Shown piece after piece: positions 52,632 through 61,049 of a DNA stretch of 64,000 nucleotides. The notes below the pieces were generated by a model. That model saw only the letters and a program-made list of their open reading frames with translations, was not told the DNA's origin and made no database searches. The stretch is taken from assembly GCF_010685995.1 (NCBI RefSeq), contig NZ_JAAGWK010000020.1, positions 1 through 64,000 on the forward strand, read 5' to 3'. Made by a program: the position numbers and the translations under genes. Source of the DNA: Goekera deserti (lineage in GTDB: Bacteria; Actinomycetota; Actinomycetes; Mycobacteriales; Geodermatophilaceae). Each line of letters opens with the position of its first letter. Within the stretch, counting starts at the first letter, position 1.

Positions 52632-53199
52632 CGTGGCGGTCCTCCGTGGCGAGCTGGCTGAGGGCGACGCGGAGGCGGGTCCGGGCCCGGTGGAGTCGCA
52701 CGCGGCTGGTGCCGGCGGTCAGTCCGAGCACCGATCCGGCCTGGGCCGGGGTCAACCCGTCCCAGGCGGTGAGCGTGATCAGCTCACGGTCGCTGTCGGA
52801 CAACTGAGTCAGGGCCGCACGGACCTGCCGGCCGCGGGCCCGCGCCTCCAGGTCCTGCTCGGGCCCGGGCACGAGCGGCTGGGTGCCCAGTTCTCGTGCG
52901 AGCAAGCGCCCCAGGTGCTCGGCGCGCCGCTCCCCCCGCCCGTGGTCGGCCATCGCCCACCGGGCCGTGACGAACAGCCAGGGCAGGACGTCGTCCAGGT
53001 TGGCGGGGAGCTGGTCGCGCTTGCGCCAGGCGACCAGGAACGTCTCGGCGACGATGTCCAGCGCGTCCTCCCGGTCGGCGCAGCGGCGCAGCGCGTACCC
53101 GAGGACGGCGACGCCATGGGCCCGGTAGGCGAGCTCGAACAGCTCCTCGGGCGGACGGAGCCGTGGACCGGGCGGCGAGTCCCCGTCGAGTGCGATCAC
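52621..53199 (-). CDS. ECF-type RNA polymerase sigma factor
   Basis: A 192-residue sigma-70 family factor. Region 2 is FELAYRAHGVAVLGYALRRC to EDALDIVAETFLVAWRKRDQ and LPWLFVTARWAMADHGRGER. Region 4 is QLSDSDRELITLTAWDGLTP followed by AQAGSVLGLTAGTSRVRLHR, a helix-turn-helix. Size and lack of regions 1 and 3 fit the extracytoplasmic-function group. GTG at 53199 gives a standard N-terminus with few extra residues. Its stop overlaps the start of the membrane partner (52621-52631). A GTATAC just upstream could be part of its promoter. Confidence 0.9.
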   Translation of the reverse strand: MIALDGDSPPGPRLRPPEELFELAYRAHGVAVLGYALRRCADREDALDIVAETFLVAWRKRDQLPANLDDVLPWLFVTARWAMADHGRGERRAEHLGRLLARELGTQPLVPGPEQDLEARARGRQVRAALTQLSDSDRELITLTAWDGLTPAQAGSVLGLTAGTSRVRLHRARTRLRVALSQLATEDRHDDH

Positions 53200-53269
53200 G
53201 CCTGTATACGTCCGGATCCGCCCGGCCGTTACAGCCGGGCGGTCTGGGGCGCCGTCCCGGCCCGAACAA

Positions 53270-53935
53270 TCAGCGCAGCGCGGTGTCGTCCAGGTGGGCG
53301 GCGAGGTCACCCGGGGTGTCGAAGAGGGCGACGGCGCCGGCGTCCCGCAGCTCGTCGTCACCGAAGCCGCCGCTGCGCACGACCAGGGCCGGCATCCCGG
53401 CCTGTCGGGCGGCCTGCACGTCGAAGGGTGAGTCACCGATCATCACGCTGGGCGCGTCGGCGGGCTCCCCCAGCTTCTGCAGCGCGACCTGCAGCAGGTC
53501 CGGCGCCGGCTTGCTGGCCTCGACGTCGTCGCTGGTGGTCCAGTCCTCGGCGAGCTCGCGGGCGTCCAGCAGGTCCAGGTACGTCTCCACGTGCTGCGCC
53601 TTGCCCGAGCTGGCCAGTACCACCCGGTGGCCGCGCTCACGGAGCGCCACCAGCAGGTCACGCGCCCCGGGCAGCGGGCTCATCTCGTCGATCAGCCGGT
53701 CGACCTCGGTCACCCACTGCTCCCGCGCGGCGTCCCCGACCCGCCGCTCCAGGTCGTCCCCGCCCAGCGCCGTCACCAGCTGGTCACCGCCCATGCCGAT
53801 CAGCCGGTGGATGCGCCACACCGGGAACGTCTCGCCCTGCGCCCGCAACGCGCGGTACCAGGCCAGCGCGTGCTGGTAGTTGGAGTCGACGAGCGTCCCG
53901 TCGACGTCGAGCACTGCGATCGTGGACCCGGCCAT
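53270..53935 (-). CDS. HAD-family phosphatase
   Basis: A 221-residue haloacid-dehalogenase hydrolase of the phosphoglycolate phosphatase type. Motif I is VLDVDGTLVDSNY (D10 and D12), motif II VVLASSGKA, motif III the lysine in EASKPAPDLLQVAL and motif IV VMIGDSPFDVQAARQAGM. A helical cap lies at about residues 20-90. It probably dephosphorylates a small sugar phosphate. ATG at 53935. Confidence 0.92.
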   Translation of the reverse strand: MAGSTIAVLDVDGTLVDSNYQHALAWYRALRAQGETFPVWRIHRLIGMGGDQLVTALGGDDLERRVGDAAREQWVTEVDRLIDEMSPLPGARDLLVALRERGHRVVLASSGKAQHVETYLDLLDARELAEDWTTSDDVEASKPAPDLLQVALQKLGEPADAPSVMIGDSPFDVQAARQAGMPALVVRSGGFGDDELRDAGAVALFDTPGDLAAHLDDTALR

Positions 53936-53982
53936 GGGCTGCTCCTGCCCACTCAGCGCCGGGCCAACCGGCTCGCTGCCGG

Positions 53983-54282
53983 TCAGGAGCCGGAGCAGGC
54001 CGCCGAGATCGCCGACAGCTGGTCCTGGTCGTCCTCGGCGACGGTGATGTCGCCACCGTCGTCGGTGGCCACGCCGTCCTCGGCCAGCGCGTCGAGGGTG
54101 TCCCCGTCCAGGCCGGCCTGGAGTGCCTGGTCGGCGAAGCAGTCCGCGATCGCGGCGGAGACGCCGTCGGCCTGCATCGCCGCCGAGATCTCCGACGCCG
54201 CGGGCGGCTCGGACGAGCAGCCCACCAGCAGCAGCCCGCCGGCGACGACGCCCACCAGGGTCCGCAACGCCGGGGTGCTCAC
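53983..54282 (-). CDS. Small secreted lipoprotein
   Basis: A 99-residue lipoprotein. The signal ends in the lipobox LLLVGC (cysteine at about residue 22), followed by a serine/proline linker and an acidic helical domain with two cysteines (IADCFADQAL and AISAACSGS). GTG start at 54282. It is similar in build to many short actinobacterial lipoproteins. Function unknown. Confidence 0.7.
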   Translation of the reverse strand: MSTPALRTLVGVVAGGLLLVGCSSEPPAASEISAAMQADGVSAAIADCFADQALQAGLDGDTLDALAEDGVATDDGGDITVAEDDQDQLSAISAACSGS

Positions 54283-54318
54283 CTGCCCGACGCTAGCCGA
54301 CCCGGACCCCCGTGAGGC

Positions 54319-55431
54319 TCAGCCGTGCACCAGCACCCCGCGGATCGTCTCCCCGGCCGCCTGGTCCCGGTAGCCCTGCGCCAGCTGGTCCAGGGTGTAG
54401 CGCCGGGTGATCAGCGCGTCCAGCTCCAGCCGGCCCTCCTCGTGCAGCCGCAGCAGCGCCGGGATGTCCCGGAAAGGGTTGCAGGAGCCGAACAGCGCCC
54501 CCTGCACCCGGTGCTCGAACACCGTCAGCGGGTTGCCGAGCAGCGAGACGGTCACCTCGGTCGGCAGGTCGGCCAGGGCGGTCAGCACCAGCGTGCCGCC
54601 CTTGCCCAGGCAGCGCACCGCCCCACTGGTGGTCTCGACGTCGAGCGCGCCGGTGGCCAGCACCACCACGTCGGCGCCGGTGCCGCGGGACAGCTCCCGG
54701 GCCAGCCCCGCCGCGGTCCGGGCGTCCTCGGCGGTGTGGGTGGCGCCGAGCCGGGTCGCGAACTCCCGCTTGAACGCCACCGGGTCGACGGCGACGACGT
54801 GCTGCGCGCCGGCGTGCACCGCGCCCTGCACCGCGTTCACCCCCACCCCGCCCACCCCGACGACGACGACGGTGTCACCGGGCCGCACGCCCCCGGCGTA
54901 CACCGCCGAGCCCCAGCCGGTCGGCACCGAGCAGCTGAGCAGCGCCGCGGTGTCCAGTGCGACCCACGGCTCGATGCGCACGCAGGAGAACTCGCTGACC
55001 AGCGTGTGCCGGGCGAAGGCGCCGACCATGCAGAACCCGCCGAGGGGCTCGCCGTCCAGCCGGAAGGGCCAGGTGCCGCCGGGCAGCTGGCCGGTCGCGA
55101 TGGTGGCGCCCAGGTCGCACAGGTTGGACCGGCCGGTGGCGCACCAGCGGCAGTGCCCGCAGGCCGGCAGGAAGCTGGTGATCACGTGGTCGCCGGGCTG
55201 CAGGCGGCTCACCCCGGGCCCGACGGCGAGCACGGTGCCGGACCCCTCGTGGCCGCCGACGATCGGGTACCGCCCCCCGGCGTTGGCGTGCCGCAGGTGC
55301 TCGTCGGAGTGGCAGAGGCCGGCGAAGGCCATCTCCAGCAGCACCTCACCGGGGCCGGGGTCGCCGACCTCCAGCGTCACGAGCTCGTAGTCCTGCCCTG
55401 CGCCGCGCAGCACGGCCCCCTGGGTCTCCAC
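54319..55431 (-). CDS. NDMA-dependent type zinc alcohol dehydrogenase
   Basis: A 370-residue medium-chain dehydrogenase. Catalytic zinc ligands are in FAGLCHSDEHLRHA and GGHEGSGTVLAVGPGV; the structural zinc site is CGHCRWCATGRSNLC. The Rossmann motif is VVVVGVGGVGVNAVQG. The spacing after the structural zinc (LGATIATGQLPGGTWPF) matches the NDMA-dependent alcohol dehydrogenase group, which holds its nicotinamide tightly and, in known members, relies on mycofactocin. GTG at 55431. No mycofactocin gene is seen in the window. Confidence 0.88.
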   Translation of the reverse strand: METQGAVLRGAGQDYELVTLEVGDPGPGEVLLEMAFAGLCHSDEHLRHANAGGRYPIVGGHEGSGTVLAVGPGVSRLQPGDHVITSFLPACGHCRWCATGRSNLCDLGATIATGQLPGGTWPFRLDGEPLGGFCMVGAFARHTLVSEFSCVRIEPWVALDTAALLSCSVPTGWGSAVYAGGVRPGDTVVVVGVGGVGVNAVQGAVHAGAQHVVAVDPVAFKREFATRLGATHTAEDARTAAGLARELSRGTGADVVVLATGALDVETTSGAVRCLGKGGTLVLTALADLPTEVTVSLLGNPLTVFEHRVQGALFGSCNPFRDIPALLRLHEEGRLELDALITRRYTLDQLAQGYRDQAAGETIRGVLVHG

Positions 55432-55500
55432 CCCGGCGAGTCTGCCGGTCGCCCGGGTGCACCGTCAGCGGGGGCCCGGCGCATGCGGGAGGATCGGCCG

Positions 55501-55694
55501 GTGCCCGACGAGCCGCTCGCCCGCCTGCGCGCCCTCTGCACGGCACTGCCGGAGGTCACCGAGCGGCTCCACCACGGCGAACCGACCTGGAACGTCTCGA
55601 CCGGAAGGTGTTCGTGAGCTACGCCGACCAGCACCACGACGACCGCACCGCCTGCTGGGCCGCCTGCACCCACGACGAGCGGGACGCCCGGTGA
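55501..55694 (+). pseudogene. Decayed MmcQ/YjbR-family gene
   Basis: The frame from the GTG at 55501 reads PDEPLARLRALCTALPEVTE and RLHHGEPTWNVS, the start of an MmcQ/YjbR protein (about 120 residues in relatives). It then runs out of frame. One base is missing (or two are extra) between about 55590 and 55604; the neighbouring frame continues as KVFVSYADQHHDDRTACWAA and stops early at 55694. The C-terminal third of the family is absent, so this is a remnant. It still overlaps the next gene by GTGA. Confidence 0.75.
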
Positions 55695-56200
55695 GCGGGC
55701 CCACCGAACCGATCACCGCTGCGTGCCCCGGGTGCGGCGCGGTGCTCGCCGAGGTCCCCGGCGCGACCGGCCCCCGGCACCCGGGCGCCTCGCGGGCCTG
55801 CACGGAGCTGTTCGCGGAGACCCTGCACGGCAGCCGGGAGGAGGCGCACACCGACGTGCGCGCGGCCGCCCTGGTCGAGTTGGCCGACGCCACCTACGCA
55901 GCCCAGCACGAGCGCGACCCCCGCCGGCTCACCGCGGCCCTGATCCGGCTGCGCGCGCACGTCCACGACGCGGACGACGCGCAGACCGCCACCGTCGTCG
56001 ACCGGGCCGGTGACCTGCCCCCGGTGACCGCCGAACGGCCGGCCTCCTGGACGTCGACGCCCGCGGACATGGCCGCCGATCTCGACGTCGTCGACCTGTC
56101 CGCGCTGGTGCGCTCCTGGGCCGACGCGGTGTGGGCCGACTGGTCACCGGCCCACGACGAGGTGGCGGTGATCGTCGCGGGCAGCACCGCGAGCGCCTGA
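55691..56200 (+). CDS. DUF5946-like protein with N-terminal zinc knuckle
   Basis: A 169-residue soluble protein. ITAACPGCGAVLAEVPGATG and GASRACTEL give a CxxC plus a later cysteine near the N-terminus, as in the DUF5946 family, where the C-terminal two thirds are helical. LVRSWADAVWADWSPAHDEV closes the domain. GTG at 55691 overlaps the stop of the decayed gene upstream. The family name is from memory and the role is unknown. Confidence 0.65.
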   Translation: MSGPTEPITAACPGCGAVLAEVPGATGPRHPGASRACTELFAETLHGSREEAHTDVRAAALVELADATYAAQHERDPRRLTAALIRLRAHVHDADDAQTATVVDRAGDLPPVTAERPASWTSTPADMAADLDVVDLSALVRSWADAVWADWSPAHDEVAVIVAGSTASA

Positions 56201-56204
56201 CCGA

Positions 56205-56537
56205 TCAGGCGCCGGCGGCGCTCTCCACGTGCACCTGCAGGGCGGTGCCGTCCCCGCTGAGCCAGCCCTTGCCGCGGGCGTGCTCCACCATGCCGTCGAA
56301 ACGCTGCGACCAGTCCGCGCCGGTGGCCGACGGCTGCGCGGCCGCCCGCAGCGCCGCGACGTCCAGGAAGCCGGTCGTCGCGTCCTCCAGCCGGCCCAGG
56401 CCGGCGTCCCGCAGCAGGCCATCGGCCTCGCCGTCGGTGACCTCACCCAGCGCCAGGTGCAGCGCCCCCAGGTCGTCCACGTCCACGACCCGCACCTCGG
56501 GCACCTCGTCGGCGCCTCCCACGATCTCCACGATCAC
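56205..56537 (-). CDS. Small protein of unknown function downstream of menB
   Basis: A 110-residue soluble, acidic protein. IVEIVGGADEVPEVRVVDVD opens it, and DWSQRFDGMVEHARGKGWLS lies near the end. GTG at 56537 is chosen because GGGAG sits six bases upstream. No family is recognised. It shares the strand of menB, separated by a gap holding one dispersed hairpin repeat, so it may be the last gene of that transcript. It converges with the DUF5946-like gene. Confidence 0.65.
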   Translation of the reverse strand: MIVEIVGGADEVPEVRVVDVDDLGALHLALGEVTDGEADGLLRDAGLGRLEDATTGFLDVAALRAAAQPSATGADWSQRFDGMVEHARGKGWLSGDGTALQVHVESAAGA

Positions 56538-56552
56538 TGTGTTCTCCCAGGG

Positions 56553-56576
56553 TGACTTGAGCCCGAAGAAGTCAGG
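56553..56576. repeat. Dispersed hairpin repeat, same family as 32091-32200
   Basis: This stretch matches copy A of the triple array at 32091-32116 at nearly every base (tgacttgagcccgaa, then gaagtcagg). TGACTT pairs with AAGTCA over a 10-base loop. Here too it lies between two minus-strand genes, after the menB stop. Two sites 24 kb apart show it is a dispersed element. Confidence 0.75.
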
Positions 56577-56587
56577 TGGGCGGCGGC

Positions 56588-57475
56588 TCAGACGTGCCAG
56601 GGGAAGCGGGAGAAGTCGGGGTCCCGCTTCTCCAGGAACGCGTCCCGGCCCTCCGCCGCCTCCTCGGCCGTGTAGGCCAGCCGGGTCGTCTCCCCGGCGA
56701 ACAGCTGCTGGCCGACGAGGCCGTCGTCCAGCAGGTTGAACGAGTACTTGAGCATCCGCTGGGCAGTGGGGCTCTTGGCCACGATCCGCCGGCCCCAGTC
56801 CAGGGCGGTGGCCTCCAGCTCGGCGTGCGGCACCACCCGGTTGACCATGCCCATGCGGTGGGCGTCCTCGGCGGAGTACTCCTCGCCGAGGAAGAAGATC
56901 TCGCGGGCGAACTTCTGCCCCACCTGGCGGGCCAGGTAGGCCGAGCCGAACCCGCCGTCGAAGCTGCCGACGTCGGCGTCGGTCTGCTTGAACCGGCCCT
57001 GCTCGGCCGAGGCGATGGTCAGGTCGGCGACGACGTGCAGGCTGTGCCCACCGCCGGCCGCCCACCCGGGGACGACGCAGACGACGACCTTCGGCATGAA
57101 CCGGATCAGCCGCTGCACCTCGAGCACGTGCAGCCGCCCCGACGAGCCGGCGGAGGCCTCGTAGCCGTACTTCCCGCGCACCCGCTGGTCACCGCCGGAG
57201 CAGAAGGCCCAGCCGCCGTCCTTGGGGCTGGGCCCGTTGCCGGTGAGCAGCACGCAGCCGACGTCGGTGGACAGCCGCGCGTGCTCGAAGGCCTGCAGCA
57301 GCTCGTCGACGGTCTGCGGCCGGAAGGCGTTGCGCACCTCGGGCCGGTCGAAGGCGATCCGGACCACGCCGGCGTCGACCGCGCGGTGGTAGGTGATGTC
57401 GGCGAAGTCGAAGCCGTCCACCTCGCGCCAGGCCGAGGGGTCGAAGGTCTCCGAGACGTCCGCGCGGGCACTCAC
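56588..57475 (-). CDS. menB: 1,4-dihydroxy-2-naphthoyl-CoA synthase
   Basis: Crotonase-fold enzyme that closes the naphthoquinone ring in menaquinone synthesis. The 295-residue product has DITYHRAVDAGVVRIAFDRP, RNAFRPQTVDELLQAF, the oxyanion-hole segment GGWAFCSGGDQRVRGKYGY and VPGWAAGGGHSLHVVADLTI. The ending SRFPWHV is typical of MenB. GTG at 57475 matches the family start. Other men genes are not adjacent on this side. Menaquinone is also the likely acceptor for the formate dehydrogenase in this window. Confidence 0.94.
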   Translation of the reverse strand: MSARADVSETFDPSAWREVDGFDFADITYHRAVDAGVVRIAFDRPEVRNAFRPQTVDELLQAFEHARLSTDVGCVLLTGNGPSPKDGGWAFCSGGDQRVRGKYGYEASAGSSGRLHVLEVQRLIRFMPKVVVCVVPGWAAGGGHSLHVVADLTIASAEQGRFKQTDADVGSFDGGFGSAYLARQVGQKFAREIFFLGEEYSAEDAHRMGMVNRVVPHAELEATALDWGRRIVAKSPTAQRMLKYSFNLLDDGLVGQQLFAGETTRLAYTAEEAAEGRDAFLEKRDPDFSRFPWHV

Positions 57476-57555
57476 ACCGGCGAACCTATCCCGGCCCGCC
57501 GGGCACGGCACGCGCCGTCCCCGGCGGGAGCCGTGGCTCCCGCCGGGACCGCGGC

Positions 57556-57681
57556 TCACCTCTGGCGGGCGAAGGGCCCCCCGATGGCGAGGACGAGGCC
57601 GTCCTCCTGGATGACGAACAGCGTCGTGCGGTCCGGGGAGGAGGTCGGCCCGGCCCGCTCGGGACGACCGGCGGGACACAC
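57556..57681 (-). CDS. Possible very small protein
   Basis: A GTG at 57681 opens a 41-residue frame ending TLFVIQEDGLVLAIGGPFAR, a sequence with natural beta-strand pattern. The 360-base gap between menB and the phytase-like gene otherwise holds no supported gene. An ATG at 57712 (TTTDEPETSS) lies in a different frame, so a frameshifted longer gene is also possible. Confidence 0.3.
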   Translation of the reverse strand: MCPAGRPERAGPTSSPDRTTLFVIQEDGLVLAIGGPFARQR

Positions 57682-57835
57682 TGCTGGTCTCGGGCTCGTC
57701 CGTGGTGGTCATGCGTCCTCCGGGTCGGACGGATGGTGCTGGGCGCCCCACTCCCGGAGTGCAGGGTGGCGGCCCGGCCGACGCAGGACGAGCAGGTCCG
57801 TCCCGGCCGGCGATGCCGCCGGCCGGAACGCCGGC

Positions 57836-59080
57836 TCAGCGCCCGCGCAGGCCAGGCACGTCCAGCACGATCAGCTCGGTGTCGTCCGGGCGCCCGGCGA
57901 TGCGACCGTCGTTGCCGGGGAAGTTGTTGTCGTTGGCGACCAGCACGCGGTTGCCCCCCAGCGGCAGCAGCGACTCCACCGACGTCAGCGGGAAGCTGAA
58001 CTCCGGTCCGACGCCGAACTCGCCGGGCCGGGCGGGGCTGGACACACCGCCGGGGTCGGCGATGTCGAGCAGGTCGACCGCCACCCGGCGCGAGGCGTAC
58101 CCGGCGGCGTCGGTGCAGTCCAGGTCGGCCACGACCAGCCGCTTCACCCGGGCCTCGGGCCCCTCGAAGTCGTCCCGCTCGATGAACAGCAGCCGCCGGC
58201 CACCGCCGAGCACCTGGGCGTCGCCCACGACGAGCTGCGGCTCGGCCAGTCGGATCGACCAGGTGCGGTCGGTGTAGGCGCTGGTGCGGGTGTCGAACTC
58301 GTAGACCACCCGGCGGCGCTGGTCGGGGTCGTCGGTGAGCGCCCCCTCCAGGATCGGGTACAGGTACCGGCCACCGGGTGCGGCGGCCATGGCCTCGAAC
58401 CCGCGACTCGACCGCACGGTCGGCACCTCACCGGGGGCGAGGTCCGGCGAGGCCGGGGACTTCCGCCCGTCCGGCAGCGGCACCGGGGCCTGGAGCACCT
58501 TGCCGGTCGCGTCCAGATGCAGCAGGTACGGGCCGAACTCCTCGCCCACCCACAGGTCGCCGCGGCCGTCGCGCTGCAGGGACTCGATGTCGAAGTCGGC
58601 GCCGGTGAGCAGCCGGTCGGGCGTGTCCTCGTTGACGATCGGGAACGGCACGTGCCCGTCGGGGTCGCGCAGGGACAGGAACCCGTTGACCGTCACCTGA
58701 CCGGTGCCCCTCCCGCCGGCCGTGCGCGGGTCGAGGCTGATGTCGTAGATGCGCAACAGGAAGTCCGCGGAGTTGCCCTTCGCGCCGTAGCCGTTGTCCG
58801 GCATGGCCAGCAGGTGCCGGCCGTCGGAGCGGCCGGCCTCGGCGGGCAGCACCGCGGAGAACCCGGGCACCGGCTGCCCCGGGTACGGCGGGGTGACCCC
58901 GTTGGCCGGGGTCGTCGCGGCGCCGGACGGCGGGCCCGGCTGGTAGGCGGTGGCGGAGAGCAGCGCGCGGGAGAGCAGCGTCGGCTCGGCGGCGCGGTGG
59001 GCCGAGGCCGGGGACACCGACGCGGTCAGGGTCAGGCCGACGGCAGCGGCGACGAGGACGCCGCGGGGACGGGTGCGCAC
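57836..59080 (-). CDS. Secreted esterase-like/phytase-like beta-propeller protein
   Basis: A 414-residue exported protein with a signal peptide (about 1-27, ending VSPASA). The rest matches the esterase-like activity of phytase family: LLAMPDNGYGAKGNSADFLL near the start, NEDTPDRLLTGADFDIESLQ, DLWVGEEFGPYLLHLDATGK and the closing VANDNNFPGNDGRI. These residues form the calcium- and phosphate-ester-binding propeller in relatives. GTG at 59080 has AGGAGC upstream. Likely releases phosphate from organic esters outside the cell. Confidence 0.87.
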   Translation of the reverse strand: MRTRPRGVLVAAAVGLTLTASVSPASAHRAAEPTLLSRALLSATAYQPGPPSGAATTPANGVTPPYPGQPVPGFSAVLPAEAGRSDGRHLLAMPDNGYGAKGNSADFLLRIYDISLDPRTAGGRGTGQVTVNGFLSLRDPDGHVPFPIVNEDTPDRLLTGADFDIESLQRDGRGDLWVGEEFGPYLLHLDATGKVLQAPVPLPDGRKSPASPDLAPGEVPTVRSSRGFEAMAAAPGGRYLYPILEGALTDDPDQRRRVVYEFDTRTSAYTDRTWSIRLAEPQLVVGDAQVLGGGRRLLFIERDDFEGPEARVKRLVVADLDCTDAAGYASRRVAVDLLDIADPGGVSSPARPGEFGVGPEFSFPLTSVESLLPLGGNRVLVANDNNFPGNDGRIAGRPDDTELIVLDVPGLRGR

Positions 59081-59246
59081 AGGGAGCTCCTCGGACGGGG
59101 TGGGGTGACCCCCTGACACCAGTGCCCGCCGGTGACCGCCGGGTGAACGGCGCCGAGCACTGCGGCCAACGCACAGCGGCCGCTCAGCGGGCACCGGGGC
59201 GCGACCGGGCGGACCGGGGTGGCCCGCGGGGGTTAGCGTCGGGGGC

Positions 59247-60047
59247 GTGTCGACGACGGAGCTGCGCATCGGCACGGTCAACATCGCCTCCGGTCGCGGG
59301 CTGTCCGGCCCGTCGACCGGCGCCGACGGCCTGGCCGCCGCCGTGGCCGGCCTGGACGTCGAGGTGCTGGCGGTGCAGGAGGTCGACGTCCACCAGCCCC
59401 GCTCGCACGGGGTGGACCAGCCGGCCGTGCTGGGCGCGGCCCTGGGGACGGTCGACGGCCGGTTCGTGCCGACCGTCGCCGGGACGCCGGACCCGTTCCG
59501 CAGCTGGCTGGCCGCCGACTCACCCGGGCACCCGCTGGACGAAGCCCCGGCCGGCCCGCACTACGGCATCGCGCTGCTGAGCCGCCGTCCGGTGCGGGCG
59601 TGGCACGTGCTGCCGCTGGGGGCCGGGCGGGCGAAACTGCCGATCAAGGCGCCCGACCCGCGCACCGGGGTGCCCCGCTGGTGGTGGTTCCCCGACGAGC
59701 CGCGGGTCGCCGTGGCCGCCGAGCTGGACGGGCTCACCGTGGTCGCCACCCACCTCTCCTTCGCCCCGCACACCGCGCTGCGCCAGCTGCTGCGGCTGGG
59801 CCGCTGGGCGCGGTCGCTGCCGGGCCCGGTCGTCGTCGCCGGTGACCTGAACCTGGTCGGTCCGGTGCCGGGCGCCATGCTGGGCGCGCAGCGGCTGGTC
59901 ACCGGGGGCAGCTACCCCGCGGACCGGCCGCGGGTGCAGTTCGACCACCTGCTCGGGCTCGGTGCGCTGACCGCGGAGCGGCCCGAGGCCCGGCAGCTGA
60001 CCGTCGGGGACCACCGGCTGCTCGCCGCGACCGTGCGCCGCGGCTGA
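59247..60047 (+). CDS. Endonuclease/exonuclease/phosphatase (EEP) family protein
   Basis: A 266-residue EEP-fold hydrolase. IGTVNIASGRGL carries the first Asn, VLAVQEVDVHQPRSHG the metal-binding Glu, GIALLSRRPV is typical, VVATHLSF holds the His strand, VVVAGDLNLV the Asp/Asn pair, and FDHLLG and TVGDHRLLAATV the final Asp-His. All active-site positions are present. The substrate (DNA, lipid phosphate or sugar phosphate) cannot be told. GTG at 59247. Confidence 0.88.
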   Translation: MSTTELRIGTVNIASGRGLSGPSTGADGLAAAVAGLDVEVLAVQEVDVHQPRSHGVDQPAVLGAALGTVDGRFVPTVAGTPDPFRSWLAADSPGHPLDEAPAGPHYGIALLSRRPVRAWHVLPLGAGRAKLPIKAPDPRTGVPRWWWFPDEPRVAVAAELDGLTVVATHLSFAPHTALRQLLRLGRWARSLPGPVVVAGDLNLVGPVPGAMLGAQRLVTGGSYPADRPRVQFDHLLGLGALTAERPEARQLTVGDHRLLAATVRRG

Positions 60048-60053
60048 CCGCCC

Positions 60054-60521
60054 TCAGGCCACCAGCGGCCAGAGGGCCGGCAGCGCGGCCGCGAGCCCGG
60101 GGTGCAGCGGCAGCGCGTCCAGCTCGGCGGCACCGAACCACCCCGCGCCGGAGCTCTCCGCGTCCAGGGTCAGGTCGGCGACCTCCAGCCGGGCCACCGG
60201 GACGGCGAGCACCGTGGTGTAGCGCCACCCGCCGTGGTCGTCGACGTACTCCCCACCGAGCACGAGGTCGCCCGGCCGCAGGCCGAGTTCCTCACCGGCC
60301 TCGCGCAGCGCGCCGTCCGCCGGCGACTCCTGCGGGTGCAGAGCGCCACCCGGGGTGCCCCAGGTGCCGCCGTGGTGCGACCAGCCGGCCCGGTGCTGCA
60401 GCAGCACCTGGACGCCGCCCGGCGCGGGGCGGTGCACGAGCAGCCCGGCCGCGCCGGCCAGGCCCCAGTGCCGGTGCCCGAGGTCGCAGGTCGTCCAGCC
60501 GTCGGTCGCCACGGAGGTCAT
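60054..60521 (-). CDS. Nudix hydrolase
   Basis: A 155-residue MutT/Nudix enzyme that hydrolyses nucleoside diphosphates linked to another group. The Nudix box is complete: G-x5-E-x7-REAGEELGL (GALHPQESPADGALREAGEE). The N-terminus HWGLAGAAGLLVHRP and HRAGWSHHGGTWGTPGGALH fit the group. ATG at 60521 is chosen; a longer reading adds 17 glycine-rich residues of no known fold. It converges with the EEP-family gene (6-base gap). Confidence 0.92.
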   Translation of the reverse strand: MTSVATDGWTTCDLGHRHWGLAGAAGLLVHRPAPGGVQVLLQHRAGWSHHGGTWGTPGGALHPQESPADGALREAGEELGLRPGDLVLGGEYVDDHGGWRYTTVLAVPVARLEVADLTLDAESSGAGWFGAAELDALPLHPGLAAALPALWPLVA

Positions 60522-60706
60522 CACCGACCAGTGTCCCCCGCCGGCGCCCACGGTGCCGGGGGGGCCGGTCACCGTGCGTCGCCGGGGCGCCGGCGTCCGG
60601 CACCCGGTCGGGCGTCACCCCCGCTTGGGCTCCAGTCCGGCCGGCAGGCCGCCGATGTACCCCGCAGAGCCCGGCGACCGGCCGGCACGTGGCGAGGAGA
60701 ACACCG

Positions 60707-60907
60707 GTGACCATCCCCACCCCGCGGCAGCCCCTGGCCGACGCCGACCACCTGCTCGCCGCGCTCGGCCAGCAGGTCGAGCTGCTGGGCCTGGACGCCC
60801 CGCTCGCCCCGGCGGCGCTGCGCCCCCGCGTGCAGCGGGACGCCGGCGCGCTCGCCGAGCTGCTGCGCTCGCTCCCCCGCCAGCGGGGCCCGCTCGCCGC
60901 CGCCTGA
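60707..60907 (+). CDS. Small helical protein of unknown function
   Basis: A 66-residue protein (LADADHLLAALGQQVELLGL onward) that is almost wholly helical and leucine/alanine-rich. GGCGAGGAG lies six bases before the GTG at 60707, a convincing start. No family is recognised. It precedes the phosphatase gene by 142 bases on the same strand. Confidence 0.55.
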   Translation: MTIPTPRQPLADADHLLAALGQQVELLGLDAPLAPAALRPRVQRDAGALAELLRSLPRQRGPLAAA

Positions 60908-61049
60908 ACCACCCGGCGGCGAGCCTCGGCGACGGCCCGGCCGACCAGCACGCTGCGCCACACTTCCCTCACAGCCTGCCGTGCCCCATCATCGGGGCGG
61001 ACCCGGTGCCCCGAGGACGGGAGAGCCGGTCCGCCAGGGGGGACCAACG

